Assembly (NCBI GenBank): GCA_019310865.1
Contig: JAFDDL010000048.1
Coordinates: forward strand, 1 to 12,520
Direction: 5' to 3'
DNA: 12,520 nucleotides
From: Deltaproteobacteria bacterium
GTDB taxonomy: Bacteria > Desulfobacterota > Desulfobacteria > Desulfobacterales > JAFDDL01
The translations under genes were made by a program, and so were the position numbers. A model generated the notes under the pieces. The model saw nothing but the letters and a program-made list of their open reading frames with translations, was not told the DNA's origin and did no database searches. Shown piece by piece: positions 1 to 5,639 of the stretch. Position 1 is the first letter of the stretch, and each line of letters opens with the position of its first letter.

Positions 1-519
1 CAGGCGCGCCATGGCGGTGCTCACTGCCATATCGATCATTTCGGAGCGGAAATTACGCTTTGCCTGGTTCAACTGGTTTTCAACTTTACGTTTAGTGCCC
101 TCGATAATCATTCGACTCTGGGTGCGCGCCGAGTTGATTATTTTCCCCTTTTCCTTTTCACCCTTTCGAATCATTTTATCCTTGAGCGCAGCCAGCCGTT
201 GATCGCCTTCGGCCAGCATCTTGCGGGCATCTTCGATCTTTTGGGAAGTTGAGGACTTTTGAGTTTCCAGCAGGCTGATCTGATTGGCCAGCTCTGCTTT
301 TTGAAGCGCCAGAAAATTTTTCAAAGGTGTTTTGCCAAATTTGACGATAAAAAAGGTCAGTATCCCGAAATTAAGCCATTTCATGGCCATATCGTAGATG
401 CTGCGCCAATTTGGGGACGCCTCTGCAGCCAGGGCATCACAGGCCAATCCCCCCACGCCGATAATTACCAGCGCCGAAAACAGAACCGGGCGCCAGCCTG
501 TCTTTTTCAGTGTTCTCAT
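1..519 (-). CDS. atpF: ATP synthase F0 subunit b (second b-type subunit), 3' end outside window
   Basis: This is the peripheral-stalk subunit b of F-type ATP synthase, which links the membrane part to F1. I translated it by hand from the ATG at 519; 173 codons run to the window edge with no stop. The N-terminus is basic (MRTLKKTGWR), then a hydrophobic stretch at about residues 12-30 resembles a signal peptide or first membrane helix. A second hydrophobic segment with WLNFGILTFFIVKFGK (about 45-60) fits the usual b-subunit anchor. From about residue 65 on, the chain is charged, alanine-rich and coiled-coil-like, rich in K, E, R and Q, as in b stalks. The ATG overlaps the stop of the upstream b gene (ATGA), which suggests translational coupling, and a GGAGG lies 8 bases upstream (527-532 region). 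The delta subunit gene and the F1 genes would be expected next, beyond position 1. The extra N-terminal hydrophobic leader is a variation known in some lineages with paired b subunits. Confidence 0.88.
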   Translation of the reverse strand, partial: MRTLKKTGWRPVLFSALVIIGVGGLACDALAAEASPNWRSIYDMAMKWLNFGILTFFIVKFGKTPLKNFLALQKAELANQISLLETQKSSTSQKIEDARKMLAEGDQRLAALKDKMIRKGEKEKGKIINSARTQSRMIIEGTKRKVENQLNQAKRNFRSEMIDMAVSTAMARL

Positions 520-971
520 GAGGCCAACCTCCGCTTCAACACCTTTTCCATGATTGCCACTGTCACAACCTCCGCCTCGTGTTCCAGATGATCTGTGGCG
601 GTCTTAATCATGGTGTTCACCTCCGCCTCAGCCTGCCGGGCAATGTCTATTGCCTCCGCTCTTGCCGAAGTCAGTATATCCTCAGCCTCCCGGGCAGCGA
701 TGTCTTCAACGTCCTTTTTTGCCTGATGGGCCTCTTTTATCAGGGCGGATTCCCGGGTTTTGGCATCCTGGGTGACGACAGTCAGTTCCTTCTCGGCTGC
801 GGCAATGTCCTGTTTGATACCTTCGATGAAGCGGCTGCGATCGCCCATGGTTTGTTGCAGGGGGCGAAACATGATCCGCTTGATGATAAACAGGAAAATC
901 AGAAAGGAAATCAGTTGAATGATCAACGTCTCATTGATACTTATCAGCGCAATATTACTGACGATTTCCAT
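516..971 (-). CDS. ATP synthase F0 subunit b/b' (first b-type subunit)
   Basis: This 151-residue protein is the first of two adjacent b-type stalk subunits. One N-terminal membrane helix (about residues 5-32, around LISFLIFLFIIKRIMF) is followed by the typical F-R-P-L step into the cytoplasm. The rest is a long charged helix rich in A, E, K and R (AAAEKEL, AREAEDIL, ARQAEAEV), as expected for a right-handed coiled-coil stalk. The open frame begins 9 bases further upstream at ATG 980, but AGGA at 981-984 touches that codon directly. It sits 9 bases from the second ATG at 971, so I place the start there. The stop overlaps the next b gene by 4 bases. Two different b genes in tandem suggest a heterodimeric b/b' stalk, as in photosynthetic bacteria and many Desulfobacterota. 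Which of the two should be called b' is not decidable from this sequence alone. Confidence 0.88.
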   Translation of the reverse strand: MEIVSNIALISINETLIIQLISFLIFLFIIKRIMFRPLQQTMGDRSRFIEGIKQDIAAAEKELTVVTQDAKTRESALIKEAHQAKKDVEDIAAREAEDILTSARAEAIDIARQAEAEVNTMIKTATDHLEHEAEVVTVAIMEKVLKRRLAS

Positions 972-995
972 GGGCACCATTCCTATCTCTTAACT

Positions 996-1244
996 TCAGA
1001 CTACGAACAGTAGCAACAATGCAATTACCAGGGCGTAAATACCGGTGGACTCGGATACGGCCTGCCCCACCAGCATGGTTCGGGTTAACAAACCGGCTTC
1101 TTTCGGATTTTTTCCAATGGCCTCACACGCTTTTGCAGCCGCCATTCCTTCGCCGACACCGGGACCGATGGCGCCCAGGCCCATGGACAGACCGGCACCG
1201 AGAAACGCCGCTGCCTTTACAAGATCAACACCTTCAATAGCCAT
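996..1244 (-). CDS. atpE: ATP synthase F0 subunit c, single hairpin (AtpE2)
   Basis: This 82-residue subunit c forms the rotor ring that carries ions through F0. It has two membrane helices (about 8-40 and 52-80) joined by the polar loop R/K-N-P (K45 N46 P47). Helix 1 has the glycine-rich [12 protein letters not shown] stretch with Glu32, and helix 2 has SESTGIY with Glu65, Ser66, Thr67 and Tyr70. These correspond to the sodium-binding residues of Ilyobacter-type c subunits, with Glu in place of Gln32. That matches the two-carboxylate motif described for the Fusobacterium nucleatum c-ring. The open frame starts at 1259, but ATG 1244 is preceded by AGGAGG at 1251-1256 with 6 bases of spacing. 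From that start the key residues fall exactly on 32 and 65. The gene follows the fused c gene, and both proteins probably share one ring (inference). Confidence 0.93.
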   Translation of the reverse strand: MAIEGVDLVKAAAFLGAGLSMGLGAIGPGVGEGMAAAKACEAIGKNPKEAGLLTRTMLVGQAVSESTGIYALVIALLLLFVV

Positions 1245-1250
1245 TTTGAA

Positions 1251-1256
1251 CCTCCT
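1251..1256 (-). promoter_or_regulatory. Ribosome binding site of the single-hairpin c gene
   Basis: A perfect AGGAGG on the minus strand lies 6 bases before ATG 1244. It decides the start codon, because the longer open frame would place this sequence inside the coding region. It is the strongest Shine-Dalgarno in the left block, which fits the high copy number needed for a c subunit. Confidence 0.85.
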
Positions 1257-1268
1257 CAAATCATATGA

Positions 1269-1282
1269 AACTTCATTAAGTT
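1269..1282 (-). promoter_or_regulatory. Small hairpin between the two c-subunit genes
   Basis: The minus strand reads AACTT-AATG-AAGTT, a 5-base-pair stem with a 4-base loop. It lies in the 56-base gap between the stop of the fused c gene and the start of the single c gene, about 13 bases upstream of the AGGAGG. There is no T-run, so it is not a rho-independent terminator. It could stabilise or mark the transcript segment for the single c subunit, but the stem is weak and may be chance. Confidence 0.25.
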
Positions 1283-1300
1283 ATGACGTTGTTAAATTAT

Positions 1301-2275
1301 CTACACTACAAAGATCAAAATCAATGCGATTACGAGTGAATATATTCCCGTGGATTCAGCCACCGCCTGTCCCACCAGCATGGACCGGGTCAGATCGGCC
1401 GTTGCGCTCTCGTTCCGGGCGATCCAGGAGACCGTGGTCTGGGCGGTGTACCCCTCACCGATCCCCGGGCCGATGGCGCCGATTCCCATGCACAGCCCGG
1501 CCGCCAGAAGCGCCATGGGCGGCGCCAGGGCCGTGGTGGCGTCAAATCCCTTGAACATCAAAATAAAACTGACCAGAAGGCCATAGATTGCCGTGGTTTG
1601 TGTAACCGCTTGCCCGAGCAGCATGATATTGGTCACCGCTGAGGCGGCCGATGGTCTCCGGGCAACCCCCTCACAGCTCGCCCCGGCAACCAGCCCGCCG
1701 CCCAAACCGGAACCGATGGCCCCTAGCCCGGTGGCAAGGCCGGCACCTAAAATTGCCGCCCAGGTAGGCGAGAGCGGGCGACCGCTGAAATCCGTAAATA
1801 TGAGAATAAACGATGTGACCAGCGCAAAGATGGAGGGTGTCTGACAAACCGCCGATCCAATGAGCATATTTGTGGTAAGCCGGTTGGCGGCTGAAGGCTG
1901 CCGTGACATGCCCTTGCAGGCTTCGCCTGCTGGAAAGCCCGAGCCGATACCCGAGCCGATGGCACCTAGGCCCATACACAGCCCGGCCGATAAAACCACA
2001 CAGGCCGTTACAACGGAGCCGCTTGAAAAATTGGTGAACAGGAGAATCATGGCAACCACCAACGCAAAAATAGAGGCCGATTCGGCTATTGCCTGTCCCA
2101 CGAGCATGGCTTTAAAAATTTCTCCGGATATTTTCGGGTTTCTCGAGATTGCGGCATTGGCTTGGGCCGCGGTATAGCCTTCACCGATGGCGGCGCCGAT
2201 GGCCCCGAAACCCATTGCCAGGCCACCACCGATAAACGCCGCAACCCGAATCATGCTTTCTACGTCCCACTGCAT
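1301..2275 (-). CDS. atpE: Fused four-hairpin ATP synthase subunit c (AtpE1)
   Basis: This 324-residue protein is four c-subunit hairpins in one chain, about 80 residues each, with eight predicted membrane helices. Equivalent positions are offset by 80, 161 and 242. Hairpin 1 has Glu32, loop R45-N46-P47 and Glu65-Ser66. Hairpin 2 has Ser112, R125-Q126-P127 and Gln145-Thr146. Hairpin 3 has Gly193, R206-R207-P208 and Gln226-Thr227. Hairpin 4 has Glu274, R287-N288-E289 and Glu307-Ser308-Thr309 with Tyr312. Only hairpins 1 and 4 therefore keep the two carboxylates of the sodium-type site. Short linkers ([29 protein letters not shown]) join the units and would have to place the termini of neighbouring hairpins close together. 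Normal subunit c is about 80 residues. Fused c subunits with fewer sites than hairpins are known from V-type ATPases and from Acetobacterium woodii (two hairpins, one site). AGGTGA lies about 10 bases before the ATG, and the gene begins 3 bases after atpB. Confidence 0.95.
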   Translation of the reverse strand: MQWDVESMIRVAAFIGGGLAMGFGAIGAAIGEGYTAAQANAAISRNPKISGEIFKAMLVGQAIAESASIFALVVAMILLFTNFSSGSVVTACVVLSAGLCMGLGAIGSGIGSGFPAGEACKGMSRQPSAANRLTTNMLIGSAVCQTPSIFALVTSFILIFTDFSGRPLSPTWAAILGAGLATGLGAIGSGLGGGLVAGASCEGVARRPSAASAVTNIMLLGQAVTQTTAIYGLLVSFILMFKGFDATTALAPPMALLAAGLCMGIGAIGPGIGEGYTAQTTVSWIARNESATADLTRSMLVGQAVAESTGIYSLVIALILIFVV

Positions 2276-2278
2276 AAC

Positions 2279-2953
2279 TCATTTCACCTGAACTGAAATA
2301 TAGACAACGGTTAACATTGTAAAAACAAATGCTTGAATGGTTCCAACAAATAATCCGAAAAACGCATTCAAAAACGGGGGCAGCAGCGCAGAGTATGTCA
2401 GATGCGATACCACCAGGATGATAATGGATCCGCCCATGATGTTGCCAAATAGTCGAAAAGAAATGGAAACCACCTTGGCCAGTTCACCAATGAGATTCAG
2501 CGGCATCATAAAAAACATGGGCTCAAAATAGGCGCTGATATATTTTTTAAAACCCTTGGCGCGGATCCCTGAATAATGGGCAATGACAAAGCCCATCATT
2601 CCCAGGCTCAACGGCGTGTTCAAATCCTTTGTGGGCTCGTCGAGATGGGGGAGGATACCCAGCCAATTGGACAGAACCAGAAACATAAACAGCGCACAGA
2701 TCATGGGCGAATATTTTTTTGCCAGATCCTTCTCCAGTGCATCGTCGGCCAGGGCATAGAGGTTGGAAACCAGCAATTCACCCACCACCTGGATCGGCCC
2801 GGGCAATCGGGACCGACGCCGTGCGGCCAGGTATCCGAATACCAACAGGATCAGGATGACCACCCAAGTCATGGCGATGGCCTCGAGGTTGAATGTCATC
2901 TGATACCCACCAACGGGAATAATCAGTTGATGTATTTTGCCCAACTCTTCCAT
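2279..2953 (-). CDS. atpB: ATP synthase F0 subunit a
   Basis: Subunit a is the stator channel next to the c-ring; it delivers ions to and from the c-subunit carboxylates. The 224-residue protein has five to six hydrophobic segments. It carries the family hallmark KVVSISFRLFGNIMGG, in which Arg167 is the essential stator arginine, and TKDLNTPLSLG (about 108-118), a conserved polar stretch. The C-terminal segment around QAFVFTMLTVVYISV also fits the family. It is shorter than the 271-residue E. coli protein, as is common in Desulfobacterota-type and other short a subunits. The stop of atpI lies 9 bases upstream and the fused c gene starts 3 bases downstream, so it belongs to one transcription unit. 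AGGCG lies about 7 bases before the ATG. The neighbouring sodium-type c subunits suggest that this channel passes sodium, but the a sequence alone does not prove it. Confidence 0.95.
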   Translation of the reverse strand: MEELGKIHQLIIPVGGYQMTFNLEAIAMTWVVILILLVFGYLAARRRSRLPGPIQVVGELLVSNLYALADDALEKDLAKKYSPMICALFMFLVLSNWLGILPHLDEPTKDLNTPLSLGMMGFVIAHYSGIRAKGFKKYISAYFEPMFFMMPLNLIGELAKVVSISFRLFGNIMGGSIIILVVSHLTYSALLPPFLNAFFGLFVGTIQAFVFTMLTVVYISVQVK

Positions 2954-2962
2954 GGTTTTCGC

Positions 2963-3340
2963 CTATCCATCCTTTGAAAAAAGCAGAAGTTTGATTTGAT
3001 CAGCTACAATCATCAGTTGCACCAGAAAAATTCCAACCACTGTGGCAATTAAATTAAACCCCTCATATTTCACGGCTATCACCACCGGAATGGCCAGCAG
3101 GATATACCGGAAAAATATGGAGGATATGGACATAAAAAAGGTTTTCCGCCTGGTTTTTCCCAGTTGACCGGGGATTGACCGGGCCATCAGAACAAAATTG
3201 ATGACGCTGAAAAGGGCGCCCAGAACGATTCCCTTCCCCACCGCCTTATGACCGATCAAGATGGCTCCAAACCCTGCAAATATTGCAACCATCATGGCGA
3301 GAGAACCGTATTTTTTTTGTAAATCACGGGTTGGATTCAA
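2963..3340 (-). CDS. atpI: ATP synthase assembly protein AtpI
   Basis: AtpI-family protein (125 residues from the start chosen here) with four hydrophobic segments, near LAMMVAIFAGFGAILIG, GIVLGALFSVINFVLM, FFRYILLAIPVVIAV and LIATVVGIFLVQLMIV. AtpI proteins help assemble the c-ring and are encoded just upstream of atpB, as here. The open frame reaches back to 3484, but that part overlaps the AtpZ-like gene and reads as non-membrane, arginine-rich shadow sequence. I place the start at TTG 3340. It overlaps the stop of the upstream gene as TTGA and has GGGGA about 10 bases upstream. An ATG pair at about residue 20 is the alternative, but it would cut into the first helix. A run of eight A on the coding strand (3311-3318) lies near the start. 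Confidence 0.8.
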   Translation of the reverse strand: MNPTRDLQKKYGSLAMMVAIFAGFGAILIGHKAVGKGIVLGALFSVINFVLMARSIPGQLGKTRRKTFFMSISSIFFRYILLAIPVVIAVKYEGFNLIATVVGIFLVQLMIVADQIKLLLFSKDG

Positions 3341-3606
3341 GCTGTCAAGTCCCCATTTCCTGAGCCGCTTCCATTTTTGGGCGGCGCCATCACCCCCATA
3401 ATCTGACGATAGACGGTCACCCCGCCACCGGCGATTCCGAGCAAAATAAAAACAGTGATGAAGATGCCTCGTGTTCCCAACCACTTATCCAATAGATATC
3501 CGATCCAGAAACAAAAGAGAACACACCCGGCCATTGTCAGCCCGAGTTGCATCGTGATGGTCAAGCCTTCGGACCACTGCTGATGTTTCTTTGGTTTCAT
3601 GAGCAT
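3337..3606 (-). CDS. AtpZ/AtpI-family small membrane protein
   Basis: This 89-residue protein has two membrane segments. The first is about residues 18-39 (around LTMAGCVLFCFWIGYLLDKW) and the second about 46-66 (IFITVFILLGIAGGGVTVYR). The G-Y-L-L-D-K-W-L-G turn between them is typical of AtpZ-like proteins at the head of bacterial ATP synthase operons. Members of this family have been linked to magnesium or calcium movement and to F0 assembly; the role is not firmly established. It is the first gene of the left block, followed by atpI with a 4-base overlap (TTGA). A second in-frame ATG 6 bases downstream (3600) is an equally possible start; no strong Shine-Dalgarno precedes either one. Confidence 0.8.
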   Translation of the reverse strand: MLMKPKKHQQWSEGLTITMQLGLTMAGCVLFCFWIGYLLDKWLGTRGIFITVFILLGIAGGGVTVYRQIMGVMAPPKNGSGSGNGDLTA

Positions 3607-3649
3607 TTTGATGACATTCCGACCCCAAAAATGTTCGATAAATAAGGGT

Positions 3650-3655
3650 ATTATA
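3650..3655 (-). promoter_or_regulatory. Possible -10 element of the ATP synthase promoter
   Basis: A perfect TATAAT on the minus strand lies about 43 bases upstream of the AtpZ-like start. No recognisable -35 hexamer is seen 16-18 bases further upstream and there is no TG extension, so the assignment rests on the -10 match and its position only. Confidence 0.3.
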
Positions 3656-3746
3656 ATACTAAACTGTATCGGTTACTCCTCTTTTGGTGATTTTTCAAGC
3701 CTAAATTCATGGTAATTTCGGTTTGAAATCCCTTTTATAATATCGT

Positions 3747-3776
3747 GAGACAAACATTTTCGTATCATTATATAAT
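3747..3776 (+). promoter_or_regulatory. Possible promoter of the DHH-led block
   Basis: GAGACA (3747-3752, four of six matches to TTGACA) and a perfect TATAAT (3771-3776) are 18 bases apart. They point toward the DHH gene, whose start codon is about 68 bases downstream. Another TATAAT at 3736-3741 has no suitable partner. Confidence 0.3.
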
Positions 3777-3843
3777 ATCATGCCGTTATATTTTCAACGC
3801 ATTGCCTTTTTCAAAACGGTTTGATTTATGATATGAATTATTA

Positions 3844-4830
3844 ATGACATTATCTTCACGAGAAAGACTCAAACGGCTTTATGATCAGTTCAATGGCAAC
3901 GACCATGTGCTCATTGCGATCAATGCCGATCCGGACGCCATTTCCAGCGCCATGGCGGTCAAGCGCCTGCTGTGGCGAAAAGTAGCCGAGATAACCGTGG
4001 CGCATGTGAATGTCATCAAACGTCCGGATAACCTGGTAATGGTAAGGCTGCTGGGCGTGCCCCTTGTTCACATGAACACAATCGATTTGCATCGCTATAC
4101 CCGGGTTATCCTGGTCGATTCCCAGCCGAATCACCATCAAGGATTTTCGAACCTGGAACCTGTGGTGATCATCGATCATCATCCAGTCACTGACGCTGTG
4201 GCACCTTATCATGACATTCGCCCCAATTACGGTGCCACAGCAACCATTTTAACGGAATACCTTCGTGCGGCCAAAATACGGCCTTCTGCAAAGTTGGCCA
4301 CCGGGCTGTTCTATGGCATCAAGACCGATACCGATAATTTTCAGCGGCAGGTGCTCATCGAGGATCTGCGGGCCTTTCAGTTTTTATTTCGATATACCAA
4401 TCCGCAACTGGTTCGGAAAATCGAATACGCGGAAATTCGCCGTGATTTTTTGAAATATTATCGGTCGGCGCTTGACGATATCCGGATAAGAAAAGGGCGG
4501 GCCATTGTCCATCTCGGCTCGGTTGTCAGCCCGGACGTGTGCGTATTAATTGCCGATTTTTTCATGCGGGTTGACCGTGTTGAATACAGCATCGTATCCG
4601 GAGTCAATGCCGGTGTGCTGGTCGTCATTTTCAGAAATGACGGATTGCGAAAAAATGCCGGTATGCTCGCCAAGCAGAGCTTTGGTCGTTTCGGCAATGC
4701 CGGAGGGCATAAGAGCATGGCGCGTGCGGAAATTTCGGTTTCGGATCTGCCTCCGAGGCTTGATGCGACCAATGACAAACTGCTGCTCAAGTGGATTATT
4801 CACCAGATTGAATCCGGCGCAAGCAACTAG
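3844..4830 (+). CDS. DHH-family phosphoesterase (NrnA-like)
   Basis: This 328-residue DHH/DHHA1 phosphoesterase belongs to the superfamily that includes NrnA-type nanoRNases and 3'-phosphoadenosine 5'-phosphate (pAp) phosphatases. Motif I is present as N27-A-D29-P-D31-A (around residues 26-36), motif II as Asp92 in ILVDSQ, the DHH motif as D111-H112-H113, and motif IV as D162-T-D164. The C-terminal DHHA1 domain shows the glycine-rich GNAGGHKSMAR. The usual histidine at the head of motif I is replaced (Asn27 or Ala25, depending on alignment). Metal binding may therefore differ, though the other metal ligands are intact. The ATG at 3844 has no clear Shine-Dalgarno; the upstream bases are AT-rich. 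It heads the plus-strand block, and the MBL gene starts 8 bases after its stop. The exact substrate (short RNA, pAp or another phosphoester) cannot be read from the sequence. Confidence 0.85.
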   Translation: MTLSSRERLKRLYDQFNGNDHVLIAINADPDAISSAMAVKRLLWRKVAEITVAHVNVIKRPDNLVMVRLLGVPLVHMNTIDLHRYTRVILVDSQPNHHQGFSNLEPVVIIDHHPVTDAVAPYHDIRPNYGATATILTEYLRAAKIRPSAKLATGLFYGIKTDTDNFQRQVLIEDLRAFQFLFRYTNPQLVRKIEYAEIRRDFLKYYRSALDDIRIRKGRAIVHLGSVVSPDVCVLIADFFMRVDRVEYSIVSGVNAGVLVVIFRNDGLRKNAGMLAKQSFGRFGNAGGHKSMARAEISVSDLPPRLDATNDKLLLKWIIHQIESGASN

Positions 4831-4834
4831 GAGG
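4829..4834 (+). promoter_or_regulatory. Ribosome binding site of the MBL-fold gene
   Basis: AGGAGG overlaps the stop codon of the DHH gene and lies 4 bases before the TTG at 4839. It supports that TTG as start, since the next in-frame ATG comes only about 40 codons into the domain. Confidence 0.7.
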
Positions 4835-4838
4835 ACCG

Positions 4839-5627
4839 TTGAAATCGGAAACATACAAAACCCGCATTACCATCCTCGGCTCGGGTACATGCGTACAATC
4901 TCTGGTGCGAAGCGCCTGTTCGGTATTGGTGGAAACCGGTGCCAGTAAACTAGTTCTGGACATGGGGCCTGGAACCATGCGTCGGCTTTTGGAAACCGGC
5001 AACACCATATTCGATATTAGTCATATTTTCCTCAGTCATTTTCACCCGGATCACACGGCGGAGCTGGTTCCATTTTTATTTGCCAACAAATATCCGGACG
5101 GCAACCGCCGGAAAATACCGCTTACCGTACTGGCGTCAAGAGGATTTAAGATTTTTTTCAAGGGGTTATATCAATCATATGGTGAATACATTGCCTTGCC
5201 GCCGGATCTGTTTCAGATCATCGAATTAAATCCCGAAACGCCGGAGAGATACCTAACCGATGATTTTTCGGTGCAGTGGGCTTCGGTTGCCCATCGGCCG
5301 GAAAGCCTGGCCTATCGGATTGCCGATACCTCGGGGAAATCCCTGGTCTATTCCGGTGATACGGATATGTCTGAAAATCTAGTTGCACTTGCCAAATCCA
5401 CGGATTTGCTGATATGTGAATCTGCCTTGCCGGACTCATTGCGAGTCCCGGGACATCTCACCCCGTCCCTTGCCGGTGATATGGCATCCCGGGCCCGGGT
5501 GAAAAAACTGGTGTTGACGCATTTTTATCCGCAATGTGAGGGAGCGGATCTTGTGAATCAGTGCCGGAAAACCTATGGGGGACAAGTGGTTTTGGCAACC
5601 GATTTAATGCAATTTACACTGGGATAG
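4839..5627 (+). CDS. Metallo-beta-lactamase-fold hydrolase, ribonuclease Z-like
   Basis: This 262-residue MBL-fold protein resembles the RNase Z/arylsulfatase-like branch. The N-terminal strand ITILGSGTC (10-18) and LVLDMGPG (38-45) fit the fold. The metal motif is SHFHPDH, with His67, His69, Asp71 and His72. Further ligands are the histidine in SVAHRPES, the aspartate in YSGDTD and the histidine in LTHFYP. The exosite arm of true tRNase Z is not evident, so tRNA 3' processing is not a safe call; phosphodiesterase or other hydrolase roles are equally possible. The start is TTG at 4839, placed by the AGGAGG that overlaps the upstream stop. It lies directly downstream of the DHH phosphoesterase, and two phosphoesterase-type folds in one transcript suggest a shared nucleotide or RNA turnover role (inference). 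Confidence 0.85.
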   Translation: MKSETYKTRITILGSGTCVQSLVRSACSVLVETGASKLVLDMGPGTMRRLLETGNTIFDISHIFLSHFHPDHTAELVPFLFANKYPDGNRRKIPLTVLASRGFKIFFKGLYQSYGEYIALPPDLFQIIELNPETPERYLTDDFSVQWASVAHRPESLAYRIADTSGKSLVYSGDTDMSENLVALAKSTDLLICESALPDSLRVPGHLTPSLAGDMASRARVKKLVLTHFYPQCEGADLVNQCRKTYGGQVVLATDLMQFTLG

Positions 5628-5639
5628 GCTGAATCGAAC

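Larger units (their letters stand above)
3607..3843. promoter_or_regulatory. Divergent intergenic region between the ATP synthase block and the DHH block
   Basis: This 237-base AT-rich gap separates the two divergent blocks and holds no credible gene. It should contain the start signals of both transcription units. Several TATAAT-like hexamers occur on both strands (see separate entries); none has a consensus -35 element at ideal spacing. I found no convincing operator palindrome or riboswitch. Confidence 0.7.

Noticed and set aside
579..1013. A 144-codon plus-strand open frame opposite the first b gene
   Set aside because: The minus strand encodes a convincing stalk subunit in operon context; this frame has no motif and no translation signal.
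1350..2177. Several plus-strand open frames opposite the fused c gene
   Set aside because: They lie antisense to a GC-rich repeated membrane protein, have repeated Pro/Ser/Ala composition, no ribosome binding sites and no family motif; they are shadows of the c repeats.
1301..2275. The possibility that the fused c gene is an assembly artefact of tandem c genes
   Set aside because: The frame is open throughout, the linkers differ in sequence, each hairpin has diverged strongly and the site losses are specific. Collapsed or chimeric repeats would look more alike.
3341..3484. N-terminal extension of atpI up to an ATG at 3484
   Set aside because: It would overlap the AtpZ-like gene by about 140 bases, reads as arginine-rich non-membrane sequence and makes the protein too long for the family.
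3721..3843. A riboswitch or small RNA gene in the divergent gap
   Set aside because: The stretch is AT-rich with several TATAAT-like words but no stable stems, T-run terminator or known aptamer core.
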